A DNA stretch of 64,000 bases from a candidate division KSB1 bacterium (GTDB taxonomy: Bacteria > Zhuqueibacterota > Zhuqueibacteria > Zhuqueibacterales > Zhuqueibacteraceae). The notes beneath the pieces were generated by a model that made no database searches, had not been told where the DNA came from, and worked only from the letters and a program-made list of their open reading frames with translations. The DNA is taken from positions 1 through 64,000 of the forward strand of contig JAPDQB010000036.1 of assembly GCA_034506175.1 (NCBI GenBank), read 5' to 3'. Position 1 is the stretch's first letter. Each line of letters begins with the position of its first letter. A program made the translations under genes and the position numbers. Below are positions 1 to 8,266 of this stretch, one piece after another.

Positions 1-262
1 GCGAGCGGTGAGAACACGTCCACGACCTTATCCCGTTCTCGTCGGCGATCGAAAAAAGGTCCGAAAAAAATATATGCAAGAACTCAAAGCCCAGGCGCCT
101 GTCGTGAAAAGTTAGTGACATTGGACAAGATGTCTGCGCTACATTTTCATCGTGATGGGTATGCAAACGTGCATGACAATTCTTCCAGAATGACTTTTAT
201 CCGGCTCGATATTTTGATTGTCAAAATTTATCAGGCGTAACTACGAACGCTTTGTGTTGGCT
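1..262. other. Intergenic left edge with repeat fragments
   Basis: I see no supported gene here. The stretch contains a partial copy of a 91-bp dispersed repeat (124-175), followed at once by half of a second palindromic element reading TTCTTCCAGAATGAC (181-195). Both are met again elsewhere in the window. It lies downstream of the minus-strand protease gene. Confidence 0.6.
124..175 (-). repeat. Dispersed repeat A, partial copy
   Basis: About 52 bp matching one end of the element at 13118-13208 and 45929-46019. Shared blocks are GACAAGATGTC, GCGCTACATTTTCA, CGTGATG and GCAAACGT. The other end, with the second arm of the GTAGCGCAG palindrome, is missing. Orientation is given relative to the 13118 copy. 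Confidence 0.7.
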
Positions 263-1558
263 TCACTTTCTGAACAACTCTTGATACTTCAAAGCTTCAC
301 CCTTTTCCCACGGGCGATATTCGTTGCAAAAATCGATGCGGTCACCGAGGGTGGGATGAGAGGCGCGCCATAATTTGTACAGCCAGCCGGGCCGGGGATT
401 GCCGAGATTTTCCTGCTGCAGTTTCACGAATGCGGTGGCCGCGGCATGATTGGTTTGGGTGATTTCCAAACCGAAGCGATCGGCCTCGTGTTCTTGATAG
501 CGGGTAAAGGTCAACGCGACGGGCGTGATCACCAGCGAAAAAACGCTCACCAGCAGGATGATCAACGGCAACGAGGCGATATCGGAAAGTTGATCGAATC
601 CCCAGCGATCTTTGAATTTGTTGATGAGCGTGCCGGCGACACGATAGGCGGCGTAGAGTGTGATGAGAATCAGCAGCGAGAAGAATAAAATGCTTTTAAC
701 CACATGGCCCAAAACATAATGCCCCATCTCGTGGCCCATGACGAAGAGCAGCTCCTTTTCATTGAGCTTGGCGATGATGGTATCCCACAAGACGATGCGC
801 TTGGTGTTCAGGAAGCCGGTGACGTAGGCGTTGACGGCTTTGGTATCGACGCTTTTATTGACTTCGTAAACGCGGCTGCCCTCGATACCGGCCTGCTCGG
901 CCAAAGCGAGAATTTTCGCTTCCAGCGCCTTGTCATTCATCGGGCCGAATTTGTTGAACAGCGGATCGATCCAGACCGGACTGATCAACATTACAAAAAA
1001 GAGAAACGGCACCACGAGCAGGCCAGTGTAAAGCCACCAGCGGCGCGGGCTTTTTTTGAGCAAGAGATAGGGAACCCACAAAAACAAAACGCCGCCGGCA
1101 ATGCCGACCATCAGCGCTTTTAGCGCGTCGCCGAACCATTTGCCGAAGGTTTGGTTGGACAACTCATAAGCATGCTGCCGGACGAAGCCTTGATAATAGG
1201 AGAGCGGAAGATCGATGATGAAATTGATGACGGTGAAAATAATAAAATAAAGGCCAATAACGAAGAACCACTTGCGCCCGAACTGCTGCGCCCAGTTGCG
1301 GATTTTCGCCGAAAAGCCGGTGAATAAGAACAGCGCCGGAATCAGCATCCCCCAAAAGAGATTGACAAACCAGAGCACGTTGCCGCTGCGATAGTAGCGT
1401 GCGGCTTTTTCACTCATTTCGGGAACCGCGACCGGCCCGGTTTCTTCCGGTGCGGTGATCGCCCTGGCGCTGGAATCGGGCATGGGGGTTTGTTCCTGAG
1501 CGACAAGCGCGCTTGCCAGGAGCAACGTGAAGCCGGCGATAAACAAAATTTGACGCAT
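263..1558 (-). CDS. M48 family (Ste24-like) membrane metalloprotease
   Basis: Predicted integral-membrane zinc endopeptidase of the Ste24/CAAX-protease type, 431 aa. It has an N-terminal signal or anchor, then an M48 N-terminal domain with several hydrophobic segments (about residues 60-195). The zinc motif HEMGH is at 276-280, and a downstream EAD (E358) supplies the third ligand. The open frame extends further upstream, but the ATG at 1558 is preceded by AAGGAGGAAA at ideal distance and begins the signal-like segment MRQILFIAGF, so this start is preferred. Family members degrade membrane proteins or process lipid-modified peptides; the substrate here is unknown. It is divergent from the gene at 1670. 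Confidence 0.9.
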   Translation of the reverse strand: MRQILFIAGFTLLLASALVAQEQTPMPDSSARAITAPEETGPVAVPEMSEKAARYYRSGNVLWFVNLFWGMLIPALFLFTGFSAKIRNWAQQFGRKWFFVIGLYFIIFTVINFIIDLPLSYYQGFVRQHAYELSNQTFGKWFGDALKALMVGIAGGVLFLWVPYLLLKKSPRRWWLYTGLLVVPFLFFVMLISPVWIDPLFNKFGPMNDKALEAKILALAEQAGIEGSRVYEVNKSVDTKAVNAYVTGFLNTKRIVLWDTIIAKLNEKELLFVMGHEMGHYVLGHVVKSILFFSLLILITLYAAYRVAGTLINKFKDRWGFDQLSDIASLPLIILLVSVFSLVITPVALTFTRYQEHEADRFGLEITQTNHAAATAFVKLQQENLGNPRPGWLYKLWRASHPTLGDRIDFCNEYRPWEKGEALKYQELFRK

Positions 1559-1634
1559 CGTTTCCTCCTTCCTCGAAGTTTGAATTTTGTATAAGATAAA
1601 ATAGAATTTGACGAAAACAAGAAAATTTATCGAC

Positions 1635-1663
1635 TTGACTTTTCGAATACGGCGGGCTATATT
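1635..1663 (+). promoter_or_regulatory. Sigma70-type promoter for a probably leaderless GNAT mRNA
   Basis: TTGACT (1635-1640), a 17-bp spacer, then TATATT (1658-1663). The ATG of the acetyltransferase is at 1670, seven bases beyond the -10 box. Transcription would therefore start at or next to the A of the start codon, and there is no room for a Shine-Dalgarno sequence. Confidence 0.65.
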
Positions 1664-1669
1664 TGTGTT

Positions 1670-2203
1670 ATGCAACCACCTGCAATCATCGAAACCTCTC
1701 GACTGCGTTTGCGCGTGCCGGTGATGGAAGACGCCGTGCCGATCTTCGAGCAGTATGGACAAGACCCCGACGTCACCAAGTTTTTGTCGTGGCCACCACA
1801 TCAATCACTCGCAGATACCAGCGAATTTATCAAGCGGTGTTTGACGGTTTGGGAAAATGGGTCGGCATTTCCCTGGGCCATGACACGCAAAGATGATCAT
1901 CGGCTTTTGGGGATGATCGAGCTTCGCCTTCGAGATCACAAAGCCGATGTGGGATATGTTTTGGCGCGCGCGTATTGGAACAAAGGCTATGCAACCGAGG
2001 CAACCAAAGCCGTTGTGGCGTGGGCGCTCGCGCAGAAAGAGATTTATCGTGTTTGGGCGGTTTGCGATGTGGAGAATCTCGCCTCGGCGCGGGTGTTGGA
2101 AAAGGTTGGCATGGCGAGAGAGGGTGTGCTGCGCCGGTGGCTCAGCCATCCGAACTGCGGTGAGGCGCCGCGGGATTGTTACTGTTATTCGATAATCAAA
2201 TAG
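1670..2203 (+). CDS. GNAT family N-acetyltransferase (RimJ/RimL type)
   Basis: 177 aa, the usual length for Acetyltransf_3 proteins. It opens with the ETSRLRLR strand typical of RimJ/RimL-like enzymes and contains the acetyl-CoA region VGYVLARAYWNKGYATEA at about 93-110. The C-terminal VENLASARVLEKVGM segment is a family signature. It would transfer acetyl from acetyl-CoA to an amine (protein N-terminus, small molecule or antibiotic); the acceptor cannot be told from sequence. The promoter abuts the start codon. A Nudix gene follows 38 bp later on the same strand. Confidence 0.88.
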   Translation: MQPPAIIETSRLRLRVPVMEDAVPIFEQYGQDPDVTKFLSWPPHQSLADTSEFIKRCLTVWENGSAFPWAMTRKDDHRLLGMIELRLRDHKADVGYVLARAYWNKGYATEATKAVVAWALAQKEIYRVWAVCDVENLASARVLEKVGMAREGVLRRWLSHPNCGEAPRDCYCYSIIK

Positions 2204-2241
2204 GTTGCGCGGTTGGCCAATGACGGCGAGGCGGAAAAATT

Positions 2242-2706
2242 ATGATTGACGAAACCTGGTATCAACGCCCTCCCAACATCCCGGAGCACATTTCCGCTGG
2301 CGGCGTCGTGGCGCGCGTCGAAGATGGCCGCGTTTACATTGCGCTGGTTGGAGAACGAGGCCTGTCGAAATTCGTCCTGCCCAAAGGCCACGTCGAAGCC
2401 GGGGAAACTTTGGAGCAGGCGGCGGCGCGTGAGATCGAGGAGGAAGCCGGTTTCTCACAACTTGCGCTGGTGGCGCCGTTGGGAATGAAAGAACGTTTGG
2501 ATTTCAGCAAGCGAACGTGGAAAAAAACATATTATTTTTTGTTCACCACGCATGAGAGGGACGGCGTTCCGACCGATAAAAAACATCATTATCGCGTCAC
2601 ATGGGTTGATCTTGACAAAATTCCCGAACTCTTTTGGCCGGAGCAGACGCAGTTGATTCGAGAAAATTGTAAGCAAATTGCGGCTTTGGCAGGTAAAATA
2701 AAATAG
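2242..2706 (+). CDS. Nudix hydrolase
   Basis: 154 aa. A complete Nudix box (G-x5-E-x7-REUxEExGU) starts at GHVEAGETLEQAAAREIEEE, about residues 49-68, with all metal-binding glutamates present. The N-terminal SAGGVVARV strand is typical of the fold. Such enzymes cleave nucleoside diphosphates linked to another group; the basic, aromatic C-terminal half resembles small Ap4A/house-cleaning Nudix proteins, but the substrate is not assignable. It probably shares a transcript with the upstream acetyltransferase. Confidence 0.9.
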   Translation: MIDETWYQRPPNIPEHISAGGVVARVEDGRVYIALVGERGLSKFVLPKGHVEAGETLEQAAAREIEEEAGFSQLALVAPLGMKERLDFSKRTWKKTYYFLFTTHERDGVPTDKKHHYRVTWVDLDKIPELFWPEQTQLIRENCKQIAALAGKIK

Positions 2707-2747
2707 CTCCAACACCAAAAATAAAGAACGAGAAAACGATTTTTCCC

Positions 2748-2776
2748 TTGACAATCTGTTATTTTTTTTATATACT
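2748..2776 (+). promoter_or_regulatory. Strong sigma70-type promoter
   Basis: Perfect TTGACA (2748-2753), 17-bp AT-rich spacer, TATACT (2771-2776). It sits 139 bp upstream of the small lipoprotein gene and leaves a roughly 130-nt leader. Near-consensus boxes fit an abundant envelope lipoprotein. Confidence 0.75.
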
Positions 2777-2914
2777 GTGACCGATTGAGGTGGCTGGATG
2801 CGGAGGCGTTTTCATGACAATTCCGCAGCAACAGGCGGGCGTTTGAGAGTGGAAATAATTGACTCGGCCTTAAGGCCAAAATAACGATTCAGAACATAAG
2901 GAGGCAAAAAGCTT

Positions 2915-3187
2915 ATGAGGGAAAAAATGAAGTCCTATGTCGCCAAGGGTTTGGCGATCTGCATGTTGGCTTCCCTCTCCCTGGTAGCGTGCACGAAGCA
3001 TCCCAGCAAAGAACAATTGCAGGCTCTTGAGGAGGCGAGACAAGCCGCGGCAGCCGCCGAAGCGCAATTGGCGCAAAAACGCGCCGAGCGCGATGCGTTG
3101 TTGAAACAGTTGCAGGAAAAGAAAGCGGCGCTGCAAAAAGCGCAGGCTGAAAAAGCTGCCGTGTCGGCGCGCTTGAGCGGCAATTGA
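2915..3187 (+). CDS. Small coiled-coil lipoprotein
   Basis: 90 aa. The N-terminus is a lipoprotein signal peptide ending in the lipobox LVAC (Cys near residue 26). After it comes a single alanine/glutamate/lysine-rich helix with heptad spacing, about 32-88. The architecture recalls Lpp-type small outer-membrane lipoproteins, although no recognisable peptidoglycan-attachment terminus is seen. An AGGAGG about ten bases upstream supports the start. It is followed by a LysM protein with its own coiled coil, so both may act at the peptidoglycan-outer membrane interface (inference). Confidence 0.8.
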   Translation: MREKMKSYVAKGLAICMLASLSLVACTKHPSKEQLQALEEARQAAAAAEAQLAQKRAERDALLKQLQEKKAALQKAQAEKAAVSARLSGN

Positions 3188-3323
3188 TCGACGCCGTTGC
3201 CAAATTGACCATGCCTCCGCCTGCAGATGCTTTCATTGCCGCGAAAATTTTCGCAGCGATCCTAATCAACCGGATCTGCCGGAGGACAAACGAACCTAAC
3301 TACTCCATGCGTGGAGGGAAAAC

Positions 3324-4163
3324 ATGAAAATTTCCACTAAAATTTTTCTCACCCTTGTCATCGGCATGCTGAGCCTGTCTGTGGTTGCGCCGGCGGTCGC
3401 GCAAGAAAGGAAGATGACAATGGCAGAGTATAACAACGAGCTAAGTGCCGCCAAACAGCGCGAGGCCAATGCCAAGGCTGAAATCGCCAAGCTCGATACC
3501 GAGATCGCGCAATTGCGGAGCGAGATCGCCAGCCTGGATCAGCAGACGACGCAAACCTGGGATGAAATTTACGCCATGCTCGGCACCGACCGCGCCGGCG
3601 TCGAAGCCTATCGCAATCAAATGCGCGCGCTCGAAGCCGAGGTCGACGGCTTGATGGCGCTTTCGCCGGAAGAGCTGTTCAAGCGCCGCGCCGAGTTGGA
3701 TCAGCTCCAGGCTCGTCTCGATGAGATGAAGAAGAACAATATCTCCAAGCTCACCGAGATGCAGGATTGGATCGCCACCATCGAAGGCAAGCTGGCGCAA
3801 CTGCGCGCCCGCATGCCCAAGGCTATCTTCGATCAGTACACCGTCGTCAGAGGCGATTACCTGTGGAAGATCTCGAAGAAGCCGAATATTTACGGCGACC
3901 CCTATCAATGGATGCGGATTTACTCGTACAATCGCGAGATGATCAAGAATCCGGATTTGATTTACCCCAATTGGAATTTGAAAATCCAGCGGGAAGTCGG
4001 GCCGGATGAATATCTGGTGAAGAAGGGCGACTCGCTGCGCCGAATCGCCAAGAGCATGGGCGACGCGATGAGTTGGACGAAGATTTATGAAGCCAACAAA
4101 GACATCATCGGCGAAGACCGCAGCCGTCTGTATCCCTACACCGTTTTGAGGGTGCCGAGATAA
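3324..4163 (+). CDS. Exported coiled-coil protein with two LysM domains
   Basis: 279 aa. It has a cleavable signal peptide (1-27, ending near AVAQE), then a long coiled coil (about 32-165). Two C-terminal LysM-type modules follow, beginning at QYTVVRGDYLWKIS (about 172) and EYLVKKGDSLRRIA (about 228). LysM domains bind peptidoglycan glycan strands, so a periplasmic cell-wall-anchored role is expected. The spacing between the two modules is larger than in minimal LysM repeats because of an inserted PNIYGDPYQWMRIY segment. A rho-independent terminator follows. Confidence 0.85.
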   Translation: MKISTKIFLTLVIGMLSLSVVAPAVAQERKMTMAEYNNELSAAKQREANAKAEIAKLDTEIAQLRSEIASLDQQTTQTWDEIYAMLGTDRAGVEAYRNQMRALEAEVDGLMALSPEELFKRRAELDQLQARLDEMKKNNISKLTEMQDWIATIEGKLAQLRARMPKAIFDQYTVVRGDYLWKISKKPNIYGDPYQWMRIYSYNREMIKNPDLIYPNWNLKIQREVGPDEYLVKKGDSLRRIAKSMGDAMSWTKIYEANKDIIGEDRSRLYPYTVLRVPR

Positions 4164-4186
4164 CTCACGGTTGATTGGAAAATCAT

Positions 4187-4236
4187 GCCCCGCGCTTCCT
4201 CAAGATGAGTTTTGGAGGGCGGGGCTTTTGTCTTTT
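4187..4236 (+). terminator. Rho-independent terminator
   Basis: GCCCCGC (4187-4193) pairs with GCGGGGC (4219-4225), followed by TTTTGTCTTTT. It ends the LysM transcript, 23 bp after the stop codon, and separates it from phoH. Confidence 0.8.
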
Positions 4237-4258
4237 AGGACACCATTAAGGACAAACA

Positions 4259-5320
4259 TTGCACTCGACTTCTGACCAGACTTTGGATGAGAGCAAGGGA
4301 GATTCTCCCGCCGTTCCTGCGCCCGCCATGCCGCAAGAGCGCCGCATTTCGATTCGCGGCGTCGATTCGCTGCAGTTGCTCGGACAGGGTGACCAGCACC
4401 TGAAAGAAATTCTCAAAAACTTCAACGCCCGGGTCACCGTGCGCGGGCACGAGATCATTTTGCAGGGCCAGGAGCAGGAGCTCCGCCAGCTCGACCGGCT
4501 CTTCACCGAATTGATTCTCGTGCTGAATCGCAACGACGAGCTGCGCCACGCCGATGTCGAGACCATGATCAGCGTGGTCAAACGCGGCAACGGCCTGCCC
4601 GGCTCGGGCAACAAAAACGCCAACTCGGAGGCCGCGCCATCCGCCGGCCCGCAAAATTCCCGCCCGGTCATCATTTACACCAAAACTGCAGCGATCAAGC
4701 CGAAAACCGACGGCCAGTTGGGATTTTATCATGCGACGTTGAAAAATGACATCGTTTTCGCCATTGGCCCGGCGGGAACAGGAAAAACTTATCTGGCCGT
4801 GGCGATTGCGGTGGCGCATTTGCGCGACCGCCAGATGGATCGCATTGTGCTGGCGCGTCCCGCTGTTGAAGCGGGAGAAAGCCTGGGATTTTTGCCGGGC
4901 GATCTCAAAGAAAAAGTCGATCCGTATTTGCGGCCGCTGTACGATGCGTTGTTCGACATGATTCCGGCGGAGAAATTGCGGCGCTATCTTGAAACACAGG
5001 TGATCGAGATCGTGCCGCTGGCCTACATGCGCGGCCGCACGTTGAACAACGCCTTCGTCATTCTCGACGAAGCGCAAAACACCACGCCCGGCCAGATGAA
5101 AATGTTTCTCACCCGCCTGGGCATCAATTCCAAAGCCATCGTCACCGGCGACATCACCCAAATCGATTTGCCGAGCACTTCACCGTCCGGCCTGGTGCAG
5201 ATTCGCGAGATTCTGCAAGGGGTGGAAGGCATCAGCTTCGTTTATCTTTCCGACCAGGACGTGGTTCGACACCGGCTGGTGCGTGACATCATCAAAGCGT
5301 ATGATCATTACAGCCAGTAA
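4259..5320 (+). CDS. phoH: PhoH family ATPase
   Basis: 353 aa, starting at TTG with AAGGA just upstream. After an N-terminal KH-like region (about 28-100) lies a P-loop ATPase domain: Walker A GPAGTGKT (170-177), Walker B FVILDEAQN (D270, E271), and the GDITQ motif near 300. This is the YbeZ/PhoL branch, whose members act with YbeY in rRNA maturation. Here it heads a phoH-pgpH-ybeY operon with only a few bases between the first two genes, a widely conserved order. Confidence 0.93.
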   Translation: MHSTSDQTLDESKGDSPAVPAPAMPQERRISIRGVDSLQLLGQGDQHLKEILKNFNARVTVRGHEIILQGQEQELRQLDRLFTELILVLNRNDELRHADVETMISVVKRGNGLPGSGNKNANSEAAPSAGPQNSRPVIIYTKTAAIKPKTDGQLGFYHATLKNDIVFAIGPAGTGKTYLAVAIAVAHLRDRQMDRIVLARPAVEAGESLGFLPGDLKEKVDPYLRPLYDALFDMIPAEKLRRYLETQVIEIVPLAYMRGRTLNNAFVILDEAQNTTPGQMKMFLTRLGINSKAIVTGDITQIDLPSTSPSGLVQIREILQGVEGISFVYLSDQDVVRHRLVRDIIKAYDHYSQ

Positions 5321-5325
5321 GTTTT

Positions 5326-7860
5326 ATGCAAACGCTACGGCGATGGCTTGAAGGTTTGACGAACTTTCAAATCTTCAAGCGGCTCGTCAACGCCCCGCCA
5401 AGGAAGCCTGTGGATTTTTGGCAGCAGCACCGCCGGCAGTTTCTCATTGCCGCGGCGTTCGTGCTCGCGGGGATGTTCTTGTTTCCGCGCGGCAAATCCT
5501 TTCAATTTGCCGATTTGCGCGAAGGAGAGATTTACGAGGGGGAACAGATCATTGCGCCCTTCACCTTTTCAATCAACAAAACTTCCGAGGAATACAACCG
5601 CGATGTGCGCGCCGCACGTGAAAGTGTTTACCCGGTTTTCGTGCGCGACGACAGCATCGAAGCGCAGCAACTGCGGGCGCTCGCCGATTTTCTCGCCGGC
5701 CTGGAGCAGAATCTCGCAACGCTTCTGCCGGATTCGATCAAGCTGCTGCGGCTGCGCGATTTTTTTGCCTCGCAGCCGAAATTCGTGATGTCCGACGAGG
5801 GGCTGCGGTTTCTTTTGCACGGCTTTGCCCGGCCGCCGAGGCCCGGCCTTCGATTCGACGCCTATGCCGGACAATTGCAGCGCATTGCCCGCGACGTTTT
5901 TACCGTTGGAATTCTGAATCTGGAGCGCAGCGCGTTGCCGGCCCATGTGCAGCGCCTCTCCATCCGCCAGGGCGTGGACGAAATGGTGGAAAGCGTCGAG
6001 CAATTTGTGGGAAAGGAAGCGGCAAAGGCCGTGGCCCTGCAAAAATTGCGTGAGATTCCGAATTTGAGCGATCCGGCCGTCAATATCGGCTACCAAATTC
6101 TGGCCAATTTTTTTCGTCCCAATCTTTTTTATGACGAGCGTGAAACGCAGCAGCGCATGAACGAGGCCGGGGACAAGGTGCCGCGGGCGCGCGGCGCCGT
6201 GCTTGCCAAAGAGCGAATCATCGACAGCCACGACAAAATCACCGCGGAACATCTGCAAAAATTGCGCTCGCTCACCGCGGAGATGGTGCAGCGCCGCGCC
6301 TCCGAAGGCAGGCTGAGCTGGCTCTTGCCGATTCTGGGGCGCGCGGCGATTTTGCTCATCGGCGTCGGCTTGATCGGCTATTTTCTGTTCCTTGCCCGGC
6401 CGCAAATTTACGGCGATCCGCAGCGGGTTTTGCTCATCGCCATTATTTTGCTGCTGGTTCTTTTCATCGCGTATTTGATCAACTTTTTCGGCCTTTCCGA
6501 GTATTTGATTCCGGTCGCCATTGCGCCGATGCTGCTGATTTTTTTCTTCGACGTGCCGGTGGCTTTTGTCGGCACGGTGGCGCTGGGCATTCTGCTCGGC
6601 AGCATGCGCGGCTATGAGTTCAACACGATTTTTATCACGCTCGTTATCGGCTTGTTCTCCATTCTGGCGGTGCGCCGGGTGCGCTCGCGCCGTTGGATTT
6701 TCAAGGCGATTCTTCTGCTCGCCGCCGGTTATCTTTCCGCCATTGCCGCCACCGCCTTCCTGCGCTTTACGCCTTTTCCGCAGGTGCTCGTCAATCTGCG
6801 TGACGGCATTTTGATCAACGCCCTGCTGTGCCCGATTTTTACCTACGGTTTGATGGTGATCTTCGAATATCTTTTCGATCTCACCACCGATGCCACGCTG
6901 CTCGAATTGTCGGCTTTGAACCGACCATTGTTGCGTGAGCTGGCGCTGCAAGCGCCGGGTACTTATCATCACAGCATCGTGGTCGGAACGCTATCCGAGG
7001 CCGCCGCCGAGGCCATCGGCGCCAATTCGCTGCTGGCGCGGGTCGGCGCGTATTATCACGACATCGGCAAGACGGAGATGGCGGAATATTTCGTCGAAAA
7101 TCAGCGCGGCGGCAAAAATCCGCACGAAAAATTGACGCCGTATATGAGCCTGCTGGTGATCGTCAATCACGTCAAACGCGGTCTGGAAATTGCCGAAGAA
7201 AACAATATTCCCAAAGAAGTGCGGGATTTCATTCCGCAGCATCACGGCACCAATTTGATTTCTTATTTTTATAAAAAAGCTTTGGAGCGAAACGAAGATT
7301 CCGAGGTGCACGAATCCGATTTTCGCTATCCGGGGCCAAAGCCGCAAACGAAGGAAACCGGCATTGTGATGTTGGCCGACGCCGTGGAGGCAGCCTGCCG
7401 GTCTTTGCGCGATCCCTCGATCAGCCGTTTGCGCAACATGGTCAACAGCATCGTTGAAGATCGTTTCAAAAAAGGCGAGCTTGACGAGTGCCCCCTAACG
7501 CTGCGCGATTTGAATTTGATCAAGGAAAGTTTCATTCGAACCCTCACAGGTATTTTCCATGGCCGCACGCAATATTCGGAAGATCAAAAAGCCGCGGGTG
7601 AAAACGCCACAAGCCCGCCCGGTCAAAGCGGCGGGCCGCCTCACAAAGCTCAGCCCTCTGGCCGGCCAGGCCGCCCGCCTTCGCAAGCCGCCGGCGAAGA
7701 TCCGGAAGCGCCGCCGCGCCACCCTGCCGCCAGCCGGGCTTCTGCCCGCCGCCTTGGGAAAAATCACTCCGATCAAGCCCCGCGGCGCCCGGCCACTGCT
7801 TCTGAAAATCCAGTGGTCGACACAACTCTCGATTCATCGCCTGCCATTGACGAATCGTGA
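5326..7860 (+). CDS. 7TM-HD family phosphodiesterase (PgpH-like)
   Basis: 844 aa. It has an N-terminal membrane anchor (about 38-55) and a large extracytoplasmic 7TMR-HDED region. A seven-helix membrane block follows (about 330-500), then a cytoplasmic HD domain with YHH (547-549) and YYHDIGK (H578/D579). Family members hydrolyse cyclic di-AMP or related signals. The HD domain ends near residue 745; the last ~95 residues are hydrophilic, rich in Pro/Gly/Ala, and share DNA in another frame with the ybeY reading frame. No diadenylate cyclase is present in the window. Confidence 0.88.
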   Translation: MQTLRRWLEGLTNFQIFKRLVNAPPRKPVDFWQQHRRQFLIAAAFVLAGMFLFPRGKSFQFADLREGEIYEGEQIIAPFTFSINKTSEEYNRDVRAARESVYPVFVRDDSIEAQQLRALADFLAGLEQNLATLLPDSIKLLRLRDFFASQPKFVMSDEGLRFLLHGFARPPRPGLRFDAYAGQLQRIARDVFTVGILNLERSALPAHVQRLSIRQGVDEMVESVEQFVGKEAAKAVALQKLREIPNLSDPAVNIGYQILANFFRPNLFYDERETQQRMNEAGDKVPRARGAVLAKERIIDSHDKITAEHLQKLRSLTAEMVQRRASEGRLSWLLPILGRAAILLIGVGLIGYFLFLARPQIYGDPQRVLLIAIILLLVLFIAYLINFFGLSEYLIPVAIAPMLLIFFFDVPVAFVGTVALGILLGSMRGYEFNTIFITLVIGLFSILAVRRVRSRRWIFKAILLLAAGYLSAIAATAFLRFTPFPQVLVNLRDGILINALLCPIFTYGLMVIFEYLFDLTTDATLLELSALNRPLLRELALQAPGTYHHSIVVGTLSEAAAEAIGANSLLARVGAYYHDIGKTEMAEYFVENQRGGKNPHEKLTPYMSLLVIVNHVKRGLEIAEENNIPKEVRDFIPQHHGTNLISYFYKKALERNEDSEVHESDFRYPGPKPQTKETGIVMLADAVEAACRSLRDPSISRLRNMVNSIVEDRFKKGELDECPLTLRDLNLIKESFIRTLTGIFHGRTQYSEDQKAAGENATSPPGQSGGPPHKAQPSGRPGRPPSQAAGEDPEAPPRHPAASRASARRLGKNHSDQAPRRPATASENPVVDTTLDSSPAIDES

Positions 7861-8266
7861 GAGGCGGCGTTTGACGCAGGTGTTGAATCTATTTTGGCGG
7901 CAACACGCTCCTGTCATGGGGACAACCAGCCTCGAAGTAAATTTTGTCGATGAGAAAACAATTCGTGCTTTGCATGAAGCTTTTTTGCGGGATCCCTCGG
8001 TCACTGATGTGATCACATTCGATCTCGGCGCGATGCCAGGCGGCCGTCTCGCTGCGATGGCGGTTTGCGTTCCAGTGGCTGAAAATTACGCCAGGCGCCA
8101 CGGCGCGAGTCTGCGCGAAGAGCTGCAGCGCTTGGTTATTCACGGTGTGCTGCATTTGCTGGGCTATGACGATCACACCGCGGCGGGGAAAAAACTGATG
8201 CGACGCCGGGAAAATCAAATCTTGCGCCAAGTTTTTCATCACGAGCCCGGCAACAGGACTTTTTGA
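7559..8266 (+). CDS. ybeY: Endoribonuclease YbeY, with a long basic N-terminal extension
   Basis: 235 aa from the only ATG in frame. The YbeY domain occupies about 85-235, with VTDVITFD and the metal motif HGVLHLLGYDDH (H195, H199, H206). The third histidine is one residue later than the usual HxxxHxxxxxH spacing. YbeY matures rRNA and controls ribosome quality. Residues 1-80 are strongly basic and proline-rich and overlap the pgpH 3' end by 302 bp in a different frame. Either this extension is real, or translation begins at a non-ATG codon close to 7800. Confidence 0.85.
   Translation: MAARNIRKIKKPRVKTPQARPVKAAGRLTKLSPLAGQAARLRKPPAKIRKRRRATLPPAGLLPAALGKITPIKPRGARPLLLKIQWSTQLSIHRLPLTNRERRRLTQVLNLFWRQHAPVMGTTSLEVNFVDEKTIRALHEAFLRDPSVTDVITFDLGAMPGGRLAAMAVCVPVAENYARRHGASLREELQRLVIHGVLHLLGYDDHTAAGKKLMRRRENQILRQVFHHEPGNRTF

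Noticed and set aside
5569..6972. 467-codon minus-strand frame inside the PgpH gene
   Set aside because: No family motif, Gln/Arg-rich composition, and complete overlap with a clearly functional plus-strand gene.
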